A stretch of DNA of 64,000 bases from Lottia gigantea (taxonomy: Eukaryota; Mollusca; Gastropoda; Lottiidae). The notes below the pieces were generated by a model that worked only from the letters and a program-made list of their open reading frames with translations, ran no database searches and was not told the DNA's origin. The translations under genes and the position numbers were made by a program. Location: assembly GCF_000327385.1 (NCBI RefSeq), contig NW_008708986.1, forward strand, positions 4,193,595 to 4,257,594. Direction: 5' to 3'. Shown here piece after piece: positions 15,401 through 26,776 of this stretch. Position 1 is the stretch's first letter; every line of letters begins with the position of its first letter.

Positions 15401-18400
15401 TGGGCGTACACTTTAAAGAACGTAATAGAAAAATGTATAGAAAATACAATATCAAAATATTTTCATTGTTAAAATAGTACTCAATATATCAATTGTAGAG
15501 CGATAGAAATATAGAAAATAACAACTGTGTATTGAATTTAAGAGCGAGAAATTGGTGATATCGGACATGCAGCCATTCAACCATTTTCCTGATGGCTGCT
15601 TATAGTTTACACTGTTACAGAAACGCGCACCATGGTTAGAAAATGCAAAGGATTCGGTTGGTTGGATGATTGTTTATGTCTCACTAACACTCTAAAATGA
15701 AGCTTTTTAAAATTTATATATTGCATACATAGAAAGAGAAAAAAAAACTAAAAACTGCGTGCGGGTAACATATTTTGATAAAGTACAAACACTTTTAATA
15801 ACTTTTAATGTGTTTATATCTGGTATTACTGTTTTATTTCTTGAACATTCTTGTCTTACATTGAGTTAACTGAGGCTGAACACTACTTCTCAAATTATTT
15901 ACTGTTTATATCGCGTAAACACGTAATATGCAGTGAGGGAATCAGCGAAGGAAATTTTACAATGGTTTTTCCATACTGTTTATATAAATGATAAATATAT
16001 ATCTTGCGTTATCCTATAAGTAAGCGGTTCGAGGTGTCTTATGTCCATAATATGATCAAGGTTTGTTAAGCCTATCGCACTTTACACCATATGGAATTAT
16101 CTTAAACCCGTCTTTATAAATATCATTAAGAAATCAGAACGAACATTATAAAAGCCTAAATGCATTATTACAAAATATTCATAATTGTTATGAATAATAC
16201 AGTAATAAATCAAAGGCAAATATCATAGGTTAAAACTAAAAAAAAAGAAAGAAACAACTATATTTTAAGAGGATAACAACTTAGGTTCACAGTTAACTTC
16301 GTTAAGGATCCTTTCTACCAGCTTTTCCTTGTCATTGATCTTTCCCGGATTATCTGTACACATTTACACCTGGGTCGACTGGAATTATGGGTGAAAATGA
16401 CATATTCAAGGTCGAGAATTAAAGTAATATACTTATAAAGTTATAAAGTTTGTAGTTATATAGGGTCACTAAGGGATCAAAGGAAAAATTCTGGAAGATT
16501 CAAAGTCCTACACCACAGAAACATAGGCATTAAAAATCAAAAGAATCCAAGATCGAAAGCAACTGAAAAACCAAGCTTTCTAGAGAATAATACAGTTATA
16601 CGTCATTTTTTCTAATCTTGGGCTAATTAAATGGTTTCAGGAACTTATATTTATTCAATTCTAATTTTTCATTTCCTTATCATGGTTCATGTGTAATTCT
16701 AATAAAAAGTTCTGAATGTTATTCGTTCAAGCAAACGGAATTGGTAATAGTAACGTCTTAGTCTTATAAGTGTATCGTGAAACCGCAATTTGGAATGGTG
16801 CAAATGGAAATAAGAAGACCGATAAACATACATAATCAAGAAAATATAGCCAAAGGCCAAAATGCCAAAGAAAAACTGTGAAGCAATAAGGGTGATATAT
16901 GACAAAACAGTGTTTTTTAAGACAAAAACACATTAATAATTCAGAACGTTGTAAACATAGAGAAATAATACAGTTAAGATAATTGTTTTACTTCAAAATG
17001 TTATGTTTGATGCTATTCAGGCTAACCATTTGCTTCAGTTCTTTCAGCGATTGGGTTTGAAAACGCATCAGACCATTTACGAACATTTTTAGTTCACTTT
17101 AGTAGTATCATCACTTTCCTAATCTATATCGATAAACCCGACCTTCAAATAAATTGCAAAATGTCCGATTCCACACTGCATTGCAAAATCAGACTATCTG
17201 CTCAGAGATTACGATGAACAAATTACTGCATGAAGAAAGTATGAAATATACCGCCGTCTTCATTACCTCGCATGGTGCAGAAAAGTAGGACGTAAAACTC
17301 CATTCATTTACGACATTTACTTGACATGTTTCATTTATCAATGATAAATAAACAGGTAGCGAGATATTTAAAAGGATCAAGAGGTCACGTGGAGGTAGCT
17401 CTAGGAAATAGGCCAACGGGTCACAACTATTATAACATTCTTAAATATTTCAGATTTTTCCTTTCAACTAGCGATTGTATATATAACATTAGCTTTTGTC
17501 TTAAATCTGAAACTATCAATAACCACCTTATCGTGTGTGTGATTCCCAATATTGCTTCAAAATTACTGAACATGAATCAAAATTCAATTGATAATAGAAA
17601 AGCGCCTTGCTTTCGGGAGAGTGTTCTTTCATTCTCACGTATAACACACTACATATCAAACAGGCATTAATTTGTGGGTGTGAAATTGGTGATAAAATTC
17701 ATTAATTAATAACCATGATACAATGACTTCTCGTGGTCATTAAATGTATAAAAATACGATTGTTTGATAGGTTGTCTTGTGACTTATTGAATCTCATGGT
17801 ATTATAACCGAAGCGAGTACAACAAGGTCACGATTTAGTGTGAAAAGGTAAAGATCCTCGGTATACTACTTATATCACACATAAAGAGAAACGCAGTTTT
17901 ACCGATAAGGATTCATTTCAGTTGAGGGTAATAACATTTTTCAAATTACAAGTTTACATCAAGTACAGTCTGGCTAATCAGAGGTCGATAAATATAATAG
18001 TCCTATTTGTAAGAGGTTGTTTAAGTCTCTTAACGGTTCAACTAGCTCTTACTTATTTCAGAATACCATAAGATGAAATCAGCCGGGCGACATACCATAA
18101 TCCATAATATATAAGCATAACACTTTAACAATATTACCGTGGATACGACAACTTAGATCAAGACAATTCAATAAAAAACATACATGATCAAACTATCGAG
18201 TGAAGAAATAAGATGTGGGAAAACATAATGTTTCGCTAGAGCAACTTATTTGTACATAGGAATTGTAAGATAATATTGAGGAAATCTTAAGGCTTATCCC
18301 GAAATATCTACATTTTCAGACAAAGACCAAAGCTTGTATTAATCCATATCTACATCGTTTAGATCGTTACATCTTGTTTTTTTTTATCGAAAAGTTCGGC

Positions 18401-21400
18401 GACATTTTGCTATATGTAGAACATAGCAATAACTGCTACTATAAATCGTAGATATGCCCGAGTCGGCTGAATCCAGCAATACGCTTGGGTATCGAAAGGA
18501 TCATTCGACGAAAATTCCCTCGCTCTCAGAGATTATGTCAGTCTCTAGGTCGACCTTTCCATTCGCTCTCAGATTCTGTCAGTTGCTATGTCGACCTTTG
18601 CACTTGCCCTCAGATTCTGTCATTCGCTAGGTCGGCCTTTTCTACTTGCCCTCATATTCTGCTAGGTCGACCTTTTCCCCGCACCCCCAGACTTTTCAAG
18701 ACGGTATGTCATATATCATCATTTTAATCACTTGTAATATTTCTTGTGATAATGGCTTCGGAGTCCAGCAAAACTCTTTCACTTTTCTACTTTATTTTTA
18801 CTAGATCGTGTTTTAGACATCGCTGACAGAACTAACAAGATCTAAAATGAGTTGTTCAGTTGGTGTCGTAATTGGAGCATTTATTCAACGAAAGGGATAG
18901 CTAATTATTAATGCTTGCGTTAACAAAGTTTTAAAGAGACATCTTAGTCTCAGAAACAGGAATTTCATCAAGTTTTCGAAATTTCAAATCCATGTGTGCA
19001 CAGAATCATCTACGTTTGAAAGATAAAATGACTCGTCTCTTCGTGATACTTCGTCATATATGGAAAAGACATATTTAGAAAAGAAAGTGAAATTTCTAGT
19101 TTGAAGTATATTTGAAGGAATTATACAATTTTTACATATTATATTATTCAAGACCCAAATCAATCCCCGGTTAAGACGGAACATGGCCTTTAACAGTAAA
19201 ACGGTCTCTTTAATGGTATTTGATACAAGTTCGAAAATAAACTGAACAAAACATAAATGTCGACTACATAGGATATTAATACATGTTATTTGAAATCCTT
19301 CACAATAGACGCAGGGATGTTATTTAGGGGTTACTTTTTAGTTCATGTTTAAGAGACCTCATTCACTTGTATTTCAATAGAGCATAATAACACAATTAAG
19401 AGATAATTCATCTTGCGAATTTTGGAGCTCACTCTATACACAGATACTTGATTTTCATTTCAATCTTGAATTACCCAGGGTGACTGTTTTACTATTTCAT
19501 GTCTACCTCATTGATTTTGTCGGCTTGAATGAATTGATATTAGGATAAGTGCATGTCGGTTCCTACTGTTACCTACTTTTCTTTCACTCCAAGAAAGACT
19601 ATCAGCTATATTTAGCAATTGATATAGTGAGATTGTAATTTTCTCTCATAAAGCTTTTGGAACATAATTCCTTAAGCCAATTTTAACTTCCTGTACAATG
19701 CCATATCCTTCATAAACCTGATATCGACATCGACTTTTACTGGACACTAAAAGTACATTGATAAGTAGAAAATTCCTGCATCTTATTGGCTGAGAAATAT
19801 ACTTGATAGCATACGTTAACAACAACAAATACACACAGACGTGTATTTCAACTATATTACATATGATAAAAAAAAACTGTTTCTCAAATTAAAAGTCTTA
19901 TTTCAACTGGAATATATATTCTTTAAAGGTCATGTTCCACGTTTTCGTGGGTTGATTTGGGTTATGTACATAAGTAAATAGTCTTCAGGGGTACTAGAAC
20001 TACAAATCCTTTCAAATATATCTCTAGTAATTTCACTTTATTTTTCTACCTTTCAATATATGGTGGAGTCTCAAAAAAGAAAAGTCGCCAATTCATCTTT
20101 CAAACGCGGATGTGAAGGCTCGATTGACTGGCTTATGTGAAGGCTCGATTGACTGGCTTAACTAAAATCTTCTCGTCTCTGAGACTAAGGTACGATTGGT
20201 CGAACGTATGGTAAATCTGTCTTTTTAAAAATCAGAATCTTGTTCGTATTTCTATACTTGCTTGTCAAACAATGAGTCATTCTACAATAAAATCATTGAC
20301 CTACATTGTCTAGGATAAGCTGATAAGACTATATTTATAATTCTATAATAGATGGCTGCCATGTAGGACTGTCTGTTTCACAACTTCGAAAAGCTGTGTT
20401 GCTAGAATATGCTTCTGCAATGAAACTAACAATACGTAAGAAAGTGTGCTTGTGATACCGATTACCGAAATATATAATTTTGATTTAAAGGTAAAATTCC
20501 CACTGGTCCAAGTTCTTTACCACCCCCACCCCTTCCTACAATTTAAGCAAATTTCAGTCATATACCAAATCTGAAGTTGTTTATGGTATCAAATTGCTAT
20601 TTACGCCTAACTCAAATAGGGGTTTTTAGCAGGTCATAAAAGAAAAGAGTTGGGCGAGACTTTGCAAGTCACTCAATGGTTCAAAGATTTTCAATGTATA
20701 ATTTGAATTGTGATAAATTGCTAAACAATTTCCTCAATTCGGTGTAAGATTATATTTCACAAAAATTAACGTTCGAATTACGTAATTAATTTTGATTTTC
20801 AGAAAAGGAAGTCTCAAATAGCCTTTACTGATTGTATGTCATGTAATACACTTTGTATTTGCGTGTTGATTTTTAATGTTAAAGGGATAGGCTAGCCATC
20901 TGTTTGACCAATCGTCCTTTAGTCTCAGAAACGTTTTTTTTAGCTGAGCCAATACTAATAGTGTTCACAGCCTTTAAATCCACGAATGACAAGAATTATC
21001 CCCATGATAAGGTAAAAAAGACGATTAGTTTTTTAGAGCCATATATAGGAAAGACACATAAAAATCGAAAGAGAAATTCCTAGTTAGAGGCATTTTAAAG
21101 GAATTTAACGAATCTGTCCCTTTAATTCTGTATCTACAACCACTTGGCTCGGGATGTTTTGTTATATACAATAACGTGCTCTTGATTTGCATTTCGAAAT
21201 AAAACAAATACTTGTACAGATTGCGAAATTCGCTATAACGGTTTTTCTTGGCTCACCGCCAGTAAATTAGATATCCAGCAAATCTTGTTGAATTGCCGCT
21301 ATAAAATACTTTAAAATGGCATAAACCTAATTTCTCAATTGTACATGTACTTAGATTATACTAGTATTGACCTATCTTTGTTAGTAAATATTATTGGTTT

Positions 21401-21792
21401 ATACACGAATGTAACATTTGAATAACTAATTTGTTAAATTACAATTTACCTAAGTTAGAAATTTAAATCTTCAAAAACAACAATTTAATTTGTATATAAC
21501 CTAATAAATTCATTCTTTACAATGTTTCAAACTCTTGTCAAAAATTTAAAGGAAAATTTTCTTACAAAAACAAGCTGTCCAAGCAATGCCATATGAAAAC
21601 AATTGGTGATATGAACGTGTATTGTTTTCCTGGGGGAAGTTGTGAGTGTGAATAGATAAAAAGCATTGATTTGAACAACAATAAAATATTCTTTTAAGTG
21701 TATTCCTTGTAAAAATCATAGACTTAATAGTAAAATGTACTCACCAGAAATAAGATGTTAATGGCAATTAATATAATTCCAGAACACTCCAT
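350..21792 (-). CDS. Tetraspanin, complete spliced gene (262 or 263 aa)
   Basis: Four-pass membrane organiser of the tetraspanin family, acting at plasma or endosomal membranes. Exons in transcription order are 21792-21745, 3347-3126, 2916-2740, 2536-2336, 1832-1749, then one of two last exons (1211-1152 or 406-350). Every junction is GT-AG and phase 0. TM1 is about residues 7-29 and is split by intron 1. TM2 is about 57-77, TM3 86-111 and TM4 about 230-255. The large loop carries the family signature C152-C153-G154, a G-C-C at 183-185, C204 and G217-C218, giving six loop cysteines. Sequons are N42, N157 and N197. Total length is normal for the family. Membership is clear; I cannot say which vertebrate subgroup it matches. 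The first exon is assigned because it supplies the missing half of TM1 in phase, next to a TATA box, although it lies 18.4 kb away. Confidence 0.88.
786..791 (-). terminator. Candidate poly(A) signal for tetraspanin isoform a
   Basis: AATAAA on the minus strand, about 360 nt 3' of the stop of exon a and upstream of exon b. No downstream GU-rich element was confirmed. Confidence 0.4.
1152..1211 (-). other. Tetraspanin alternative terminal exon a
   Basis: Acceptor TTGTTACAG precedes 19 codons and a TAA at 1152-1154. It encodes the end of TM4 and the short tail ending LCCRSDDYQA. It is in phase 0 with the exon ending at 1749. A minus-strand AATAAA at 786-791 lies 3' of it and before exon b, so this exon can end a transcript on its own. 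Confidence 0.75.
7626..8202. mobile_element. Non-autonomous inverted-repeat element with internal 160-bp tandem repeat
   Basis: Ends are ATACGCCCA (7626-7634) and its reverse complement TGGGCGTAT (8194-8202). Inside, the phrase CAATAGAGACTACAG recurs at 7701 and 7861 and, with one change, at 8022, giving a monomer of 160-161 bp in about 2.4 copies. No coding potential was seen. A related copy in the other orientation lies at about 42830-43101. A flanking target-site duplication could not be made out. Confidence 0.6.
9273..9299 (+). repeat. G-rich low-complexity run
   Basis: Three near-adjacent runs of G (about 7, 11 and 5) broken by single or triple A, followed about 130 bp later by a short CGAC repeat. 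It could form a quadruplex but is probably simple-repeat drift. Confidence 0.6.
18500..18690 (+). repeat. 41-bp minisatellite, about four copies
   Basis: The phrase TAGGTCGACCTTT recurs with small changes at 18546, 18587, 18628 and 18663, so the period is 41 bp with a shortened last unit. Each unit also contains a CTCAGATTCTGTC phrase. It makes a spurious 80-codon open frame on the plus strand. Confidence 0.7.
18931..19193. mobile_element. MITE-like element, TTAAAGG family (copy 1)
   Basis: Starts TTAAAGAGAC and ends CCTTTAA. It shares the phrases GTCTCAGAAAC and AAATTTCTAGTT with the copies at 19922, 20879, 44631 and 63663. It is non-coding. Confidence 0.5.
19922..20227. mobile_element. MITE-like element, TTAAAGG family (copy 2, inverted)
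   Basis: Its left end matches the copy at 63663 (GGGTTGATTT, then AATTTCACTTT). Its right half is the reverse complement of the start of copy 3 (ACCAATCGT, GTCTCAG). It contains a recent perfect 25-bp duplication, TGTGAAGGCTCGATTGACTG and flank, at 20111 and 20136. Confidence 0.5.
20879..21125. mobile_element. MITE-like element, TTAAAGG family (copy 3)
   Basis: Ends TTAAAGGGA and TCCCTTTAA form a clean inverted repeat around 247 bp of non-coding sequence. This is the best-bounded member of the family in the window and can serve as its reference. Confidence 0.6.
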
Positions 21793-21870
21793 GTTAAATT
21801 GTGTTAGTAGAAATAGTAGCTATTCAAGATACGTCGGGTTGAAGAATAAAAAAGTAGCCGTGTGTGTGGT

Positions 21871-21880
21871 TTTATATATA
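21871..21880 (-). promoter_or_regulatory. TATA box of the tetraspanin gene
   Basis: TATATATAAA on the minus strand, 79 nt upstream of the ATG at 21792. The spacing allows a start about 30 nt downstream and a 5' UTR of about 50 nt. It supports 21792-21745 as a true first exon. Confidence 0.5.
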
Positions 21881-22157
21881 GCTGTATCAAGGCTGTTTTA
21901 TTTTCCTGTTGTTTAACAATGTATGTATACCGAAGTCAGTCTCACGTGCTTTCTGACGTCGTGTTATGATTTATAAGGACAGGTAATTCCTATTGATTAA
22001 ATTCTTTGTCGTGATTATCAAGTGAAGAGTCAACAAGACTATTCTTTGTGTTTTGAGAATCGTGTAAAGGCTTTCTTTTGCTTCCATTGATAGTCCAGTG
22101 TACGAACTTGCATAAATGAACAGTTGACACTCTCACGTTGTTGATAATTTAAGCAAG

Positions 22158-22580
22158 AACACCATATTATAACATTTAGATAGGATGTTGGTGTAAAGTC
22201 GCAATCTCAGAGATGTGGATTATATAAGTTTCTCTGAGAACGCCAGATTATAACATTTAGATATAATGTAGGTTTAAACTGGTGATCTTGGAGATGTGGA
22301 TAATATAAGGTTCTCTGAGATTGTTACCTTAAGGTATAACTATAATGTAAGTGTAAACTGGTGATTTCAGAGATGTGGATAATATACGATTCTCTGAGAA
22401 CGAGTATAATGTTAGTGTAAACTGGCGACCTCAGATATGAGGATAATATAAGGTTCTTTGAAAACGCCAGTTTGTAATACTTAGATGTAATTTTAGGGTA
22501 AACTGGTGACCTAAGCAACGAGATAATATAAGGTTTTCTGAGAACACCAGATTATAACATTTAGAAATAATGTTAGGGTA
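22158..22580 (+). repeat. ~80-bp tandem array, about five to six copies, 5' of the tetraspanin gene
   Basis: Units carry ATTATAACATTTAGATATA, then GTAAACTGGTGA, then GATGTGGATAATATAAGG, then TTCTCTGAGAAC. Starts are near 22158, 22239, 22318, 22398, 22463 and 22541. The fourth unit is shortened. The array lies 370-790 bp upstream of the tetraspanin ATG. It is non-coding. Confidence 0.7.
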
Positions 22581-22837
22581 AATTTGTTTTTTCCAGTTTA
22601 AGTGTTATACGATATCTTTGAAATTAGTATACGTCAACGTAGTACACATCATTTGAAAAAGCAACTGAATCAAGATACATTAAATAGAATAAGAATTGTA
22701 GCTTCTTTGTCGTTAACTTGAAAATCAGACCCAAAACTGAAGTTAATATCGGGTTCATACGCAAAAAGAATCAAAACTTAAACTTTTAGTTACATGCAAA
22801 AACGGAAACTCAGCACACTAGAGATGAAATGAACCGA

Positions 22838-22954
22838 GTTACGCCCTACTCTTCTTCACCTGGGCTAATGAAGAGGGCAACACCAGGCAGTGTTTTTTCT
22901 ATATCAGATCCTTCGGCTCAACTAACCAGTGACCTATGTATACATAGGGCGTGA
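22838..22954. repeat. Short nested inverted repeat (hairpin)
   Basis: Outer arms TTACGCCCTA and TAGGGCGTGA pair across about 117 bp. An inner pair, CTCTTCTTCA with TGAAGAG, sits at the left side. It is probably a tiny foldback element. Confidence 0.35.
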
Positions 22955-23755
22955 ATACAAGGTTAATATCGTATCAAGTCTTTACCTGGTTTAAAACCAT
23001 GTATTTAAAAAAAAAATTCGAATTCAAAATCGAATTTAAGTTGTATTTTCTACCGCGACGACGTACATATTAAATGAGATTTAAAAAACAATTCGGTTTT
23101 TTTTTCTGAACGAGAATAACACGAATACACCAAAATAGATTACCAGTAAGGTGGGATTTATGAGTTATATTACTCTATATTATGCAATAAACAGATGAAG
23201 TCGGTATTGCAAACATTTTACTTATGAATAATTGGGCGTATTCTTAGGTACCTGTATGACATTTCAAATATATTTCGCAATTATAAAAAAGTACACACAG
23301 GTGAGATATATCAGATGATAGTGACGCATAAATGACTGATCCTTAGTATTTACCCTTTGTTCAGACTATAATGTTGATAAGTATAAATGGGTCGATGTCG
23401 CATTTATCCCTGTTATATTTAGCATTTTAAGTCACATCATCTAATGGTAGTAGCTCATTTCACATATTAAAATGCCGAGGTATGACACAGTTTTAGACTC
23501 AATGGGGGTGTAAATAATAGTTTTTGAACCTATTTCAATTTAGATGAGTATTACTATTTGCCCACTTCTTACAGGTCCTTACTTGGTTTGCATAAATTAT
23601 GAAAATTACTGTTGTAGTATTTACAACTTTAAATTAAACAATTCTAATTTTAGCGCAAATTATTGTGTCGGGTTGTGATTTAGACTCTTTATTTTACTTG
23701 GGTTAGAATTAAAAGATGTACAAGCTCCCATAATAAAACTAATATGAACACAAAA

Positions 23756-24090
23756 CTATAAATGTGAAACAAAAAAGAAGACCATCACACCAATGCCCCA
23801 ACCCACACACAGAAATCCCATCAAGCACAAAACAAACAACGATAGAAAACAGAGCAACAAGCATACATAAAGCAACAGCCGACACCCAAAACTCGAAAAG
23901 AAACAAAAAAAAATGCCAGGTACCGGACAATGAAGCACCCAATTCAATCAACAAGGAACCAGAGCAAAGAACACAATAAGTGCACCATGCTCCTACCGCC
24001 CATCATCCAGCATGCCATCTCCCATCCACCGCCAAAGCTGAACATTCATCACCAATCTCAGCGAGCTAGATGCCAGCCTACACCTTGAAC
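23756..24090 (+). other. A/C-rich strand-asymmetric island, possible old retroelement fragment
   Basis: For about 330 bp the plus strand is strongly A- and C-rich with very little T, unlike the balanced AT-rich DNA on both sides. The edges are sharp. The plus strand gives a lysine-, threonine- and proline-rich short open frame. Such purine/pyrimidine asymmetry is typical of some retroelement coding strands, but no domain is recognisable, so the family cannot be named. Confidence 0.3.
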
Positions 24091-26582
24091 ATGTCATGTC
24101 AAATTTTGGGACAATTGTCATTTAATTCACACGAATTAGTAAAAGTTATTGATCAAGGATCCTAAAAGGGGTAATTGAAATAAAAAGTTTGAAAATCCTT
24201 GCTATAAAGGTACGCTGTAAGATGTTCATACAATGCGTGATTATCCATACAGTAGAATAGGTTAAGCACCAGTACCTCTTGTATTCACTCCTTCTTTTTT
24301 CTTCTGTTTCGATTATACCGTACCGTACAAGTAAATTTGGGGCACCACTGAAACAGTTTATATTGAATTGATTATATCCTGATTTGTACCTTTAAATCAT
24401 ACGATGAATCGTGAAAACTCACCAATACATTGTTAATTGCATTTTACGAGGGGTCAATTTTAAATCGCATTGTCAACAAATAAAATCAATACATATCATC
24501 AGAATGGGATTAAAGTATAGTTACAATAGGGGCAAACATTCTGAAACCTTTCATTTCAATATTATCAATTGTCAACTTCTCCGAGATTTAGCCAATCTAT
24601 ATCATCATAATTTTTATTCAAATCGGATGAAATATCGAACTTGTCTAGTATTACCTTGCCAGAAAATATTGACTGACAGAAACGGCGACAAAACACGTAC
24701 AATACATATTTTCATATAGAGAGGAAAGTGGAGTAATCTTTATAATTAAATCCAATATAAGGGGGATAACTATACTATAATATACGACCTGAAAGCTTAT
24801 ATCAGACCTGACAACAATAATATCTACACGAATTGACTGCACATAAACTACTGCAACATCATTTCTCTGGTAACACTGAACAAATTGGGGTCGCGAGTTC
24901 TAATCTCGATCGCCGTGTTAAAATCTGCCACCTCCTGCACTAAAGGTGGTGCTTCAACATTATATGTACTTGTATACATGTTGTTTTATACGTAATTTAA
25001 AAAAGTGTGCTCTACAACATATCACGGTATTGAATGGCAGCCATTGTTTGCCGGACCCATGACAATATCGTCACGTGATCGCGTGATTATGGTACTTCAA
25101 ATGTCATAGGCTGGTCGTTCGTTACAAATATTTGTAAATAAAGACATTAAAAACAAAACATCCATAAGATCCATGGATTCAAAAGAATAATAAAAAAGTA
25201 CCTTTGGCTTACCGAAAGTCACAATATAGCATAAGGCAGGATTGTCCCCAAAAGGCTAAAATTTATGGACTATATTCATGTCGCAATATTACTATCTCTT
25301 GCGTAAGTAAAGAATCTCGCTGAAGAAGACACAACGACCGATTCAGCTTTACGGTAACTGCCGAATGCCCGAGATTGTGCCTGATATCAAATCGCTTTTG
25401 AAATTTAGGGGCAGCGGTTTTCACTCTAAATGCGATTTTGGAATATATACAAAAAGAGATTGATATATTAGGAACATTTATGTATATTTTATCATTGTCG
25501 TTATGAAGTGTTTAAGGCTAAGGGGAAAAATGTAAATCGACTTTCAAAGAGTAACCGAATGATGTTCAGAAAAGTTTACTTCACAATATGAAATAATATT
25601 GAATTTAATATATATGACCTACAGGTCACTGAGAGACGGGAATCAGTCATAATTCCTCTTTTGAAAAAGTGGCAAATACTTCCCTTTACATCATTTGTTA
25701 TTAGTTTTCCAATCGAAATGTTTTAAGAGTGGAATTTTTACCTCCAGTCGTTATATTGAATCACTAAATGTAACAATCGAACATCATCTTTCGGAGCGGA
25801 TAGAACCTAGTACAAAATAGCCATCATGATGAATATTATGTTTTTATTACTTGAGGCATTTAAGTATAGAATCCATTGTGTATGTGTATATAAGATATAT
25901 AAGGAGTTTTTTTTATTCAGGTTTCAGACATTTCAAGTATATTTTGATGTGATGCAGTACAAATTTAAAATAGTTGATAATTTTTATTGAATTTTATTGA
26001 TCACCTATTCTGAAACCTCTCTCATAACAAATTGATTACAAATTCACAAGTTTTACAACTATTCAATTCATCAATTGATATACTTAAAAAGTGTACGAAC
26101 AATTTTTATTCTGAAGACGAAAAAAAAATCAAATATTTTTCAGAAATATATTTGATTGAAGCATTAAACGTGCAATACTCGATGTTTTAGTTTTACGTAG
26201 ATGTACTTTAATATCCTTGATCTTCTATACAGAATATTATTATTTTACGGCACATTATTGTCAGTAATGATGTAATTGCATATGCATGTTTATGCAAATC
26301 AGACAGCTCGTTACATAATACAGTAAATAAAATTCACACATCTGACATATATTATTGAAGACTTATGTATATCATCGAAATTCAAAGGCATATAAATCAC
26401 TATATAAAAACACATGAATAAAATTAACTTTATACAAACGTCATGTAATATATGACTGTCACTGGTAGTAAGATATGGTAGCTCTATAAGCCAAGTAGAC
26501 AATAATCCCATACCATGGCATACAGACATGTGGAATACTCTTTTGTCTTTAATTTTTAATTTCGATATTATTGCTTAGCTTA
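24091..26582. other. Intergenic, nothing supportable
   Basis: AT-rich sequence between the A/C-rich island and the LRR gene. A tRNA T-arm-like phrase near 24888-24913, followed by a small hairpin (CCACCT/AGGTGG), may be a truncated SINE but is too short to call. No gene was seen. Confidence 0.5.
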
Positions 26583-26776
26583 TTTTTTATTGGGAATTCT
26601 TGGTTAAACGCAATAATATTTATCATATGTAACCACGATGTCCGTATTTTTATTGGAATTCTTGGTTAAAACCAATAATATTTGTCATACGGATACACCA
26701 TGTCCAAAATTATATTGGGAATCCTTGGTTAAACCCAATAATATTTATCATATGGAACTACCACGTCCGTATTTCT
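26583..26776 (-). repeat. Tandem repeat (~63 bp, three copies) of the LRR gene's C-terminal codons and stop
   Basis: The first copy is the true 3' end of the reading frame (PYDKYYWV then TAA at 26729-26731). Two more copies follow, ending in TAA at 26666-26668 and 26604-26606. They still encode YPYDKYYWF and TYDKYYCV before their own TAA. Spacing is 63 nt, then 62 nt, so copy 2 is in frame with the gene and copy 3 is not. Each later copy also carries an AATAAA. Confidence 0.85.
26649..26654 (-). terminator. Candidate poly(A) signal of the LRR gene (first of two)
   Basis: AATAAA on the minus strand inside the 63-bp repeat. A second one, from the next repeat unit, is at 26586-26591. Duplication of the unit has therefore duplicated the signal. 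Confidence 0.45.

Larger units (their letters stand above)
3348..21744 (-). other. Tetraspanin intron 1 (18.4 kb), repeat-bearing, no other gene seen
   Basis: Donor GTGAGT at 21744 and acceptor TTTTCAG at 3350-3348. The open frames inside are short, AT-driven and unlike any family I know. It holds the inverted-repeat elements at 7626-8202, 18931-19193, 19922-20227 and 20879-21125, a G-run near 9280 and a 41-bp minisatellite near 18.5 kb. I saw nothing supportable in 3.35-7.6 kb, 8.2-9.2 kb or 9.3-18.4 kb, apart from a short dispersed match between about 10435-10500 and 15468-15520. Confidence 0.7.

Noticed and set aside
16699-16933. Two overlapping hydrophobic minus-strand open frames that look like membrane segments
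   Set aside because: T-rich antisense of AT-rich DNA gives Phe/Leu/Tyr-rich frames. No start context, conservation or splice partners are visible.
18485-18727. 80-codon plus-strand frame with repeated Cys/Arg/Ser segments
   Set aside because: It is the translation of the 41-bp minisatellite.
24888-24960. T-arm-like phrase and small hairpin suggesting a tRNA or SINE
   Set aside because: No box A, no anticodon arm and no body match, so too little to call.
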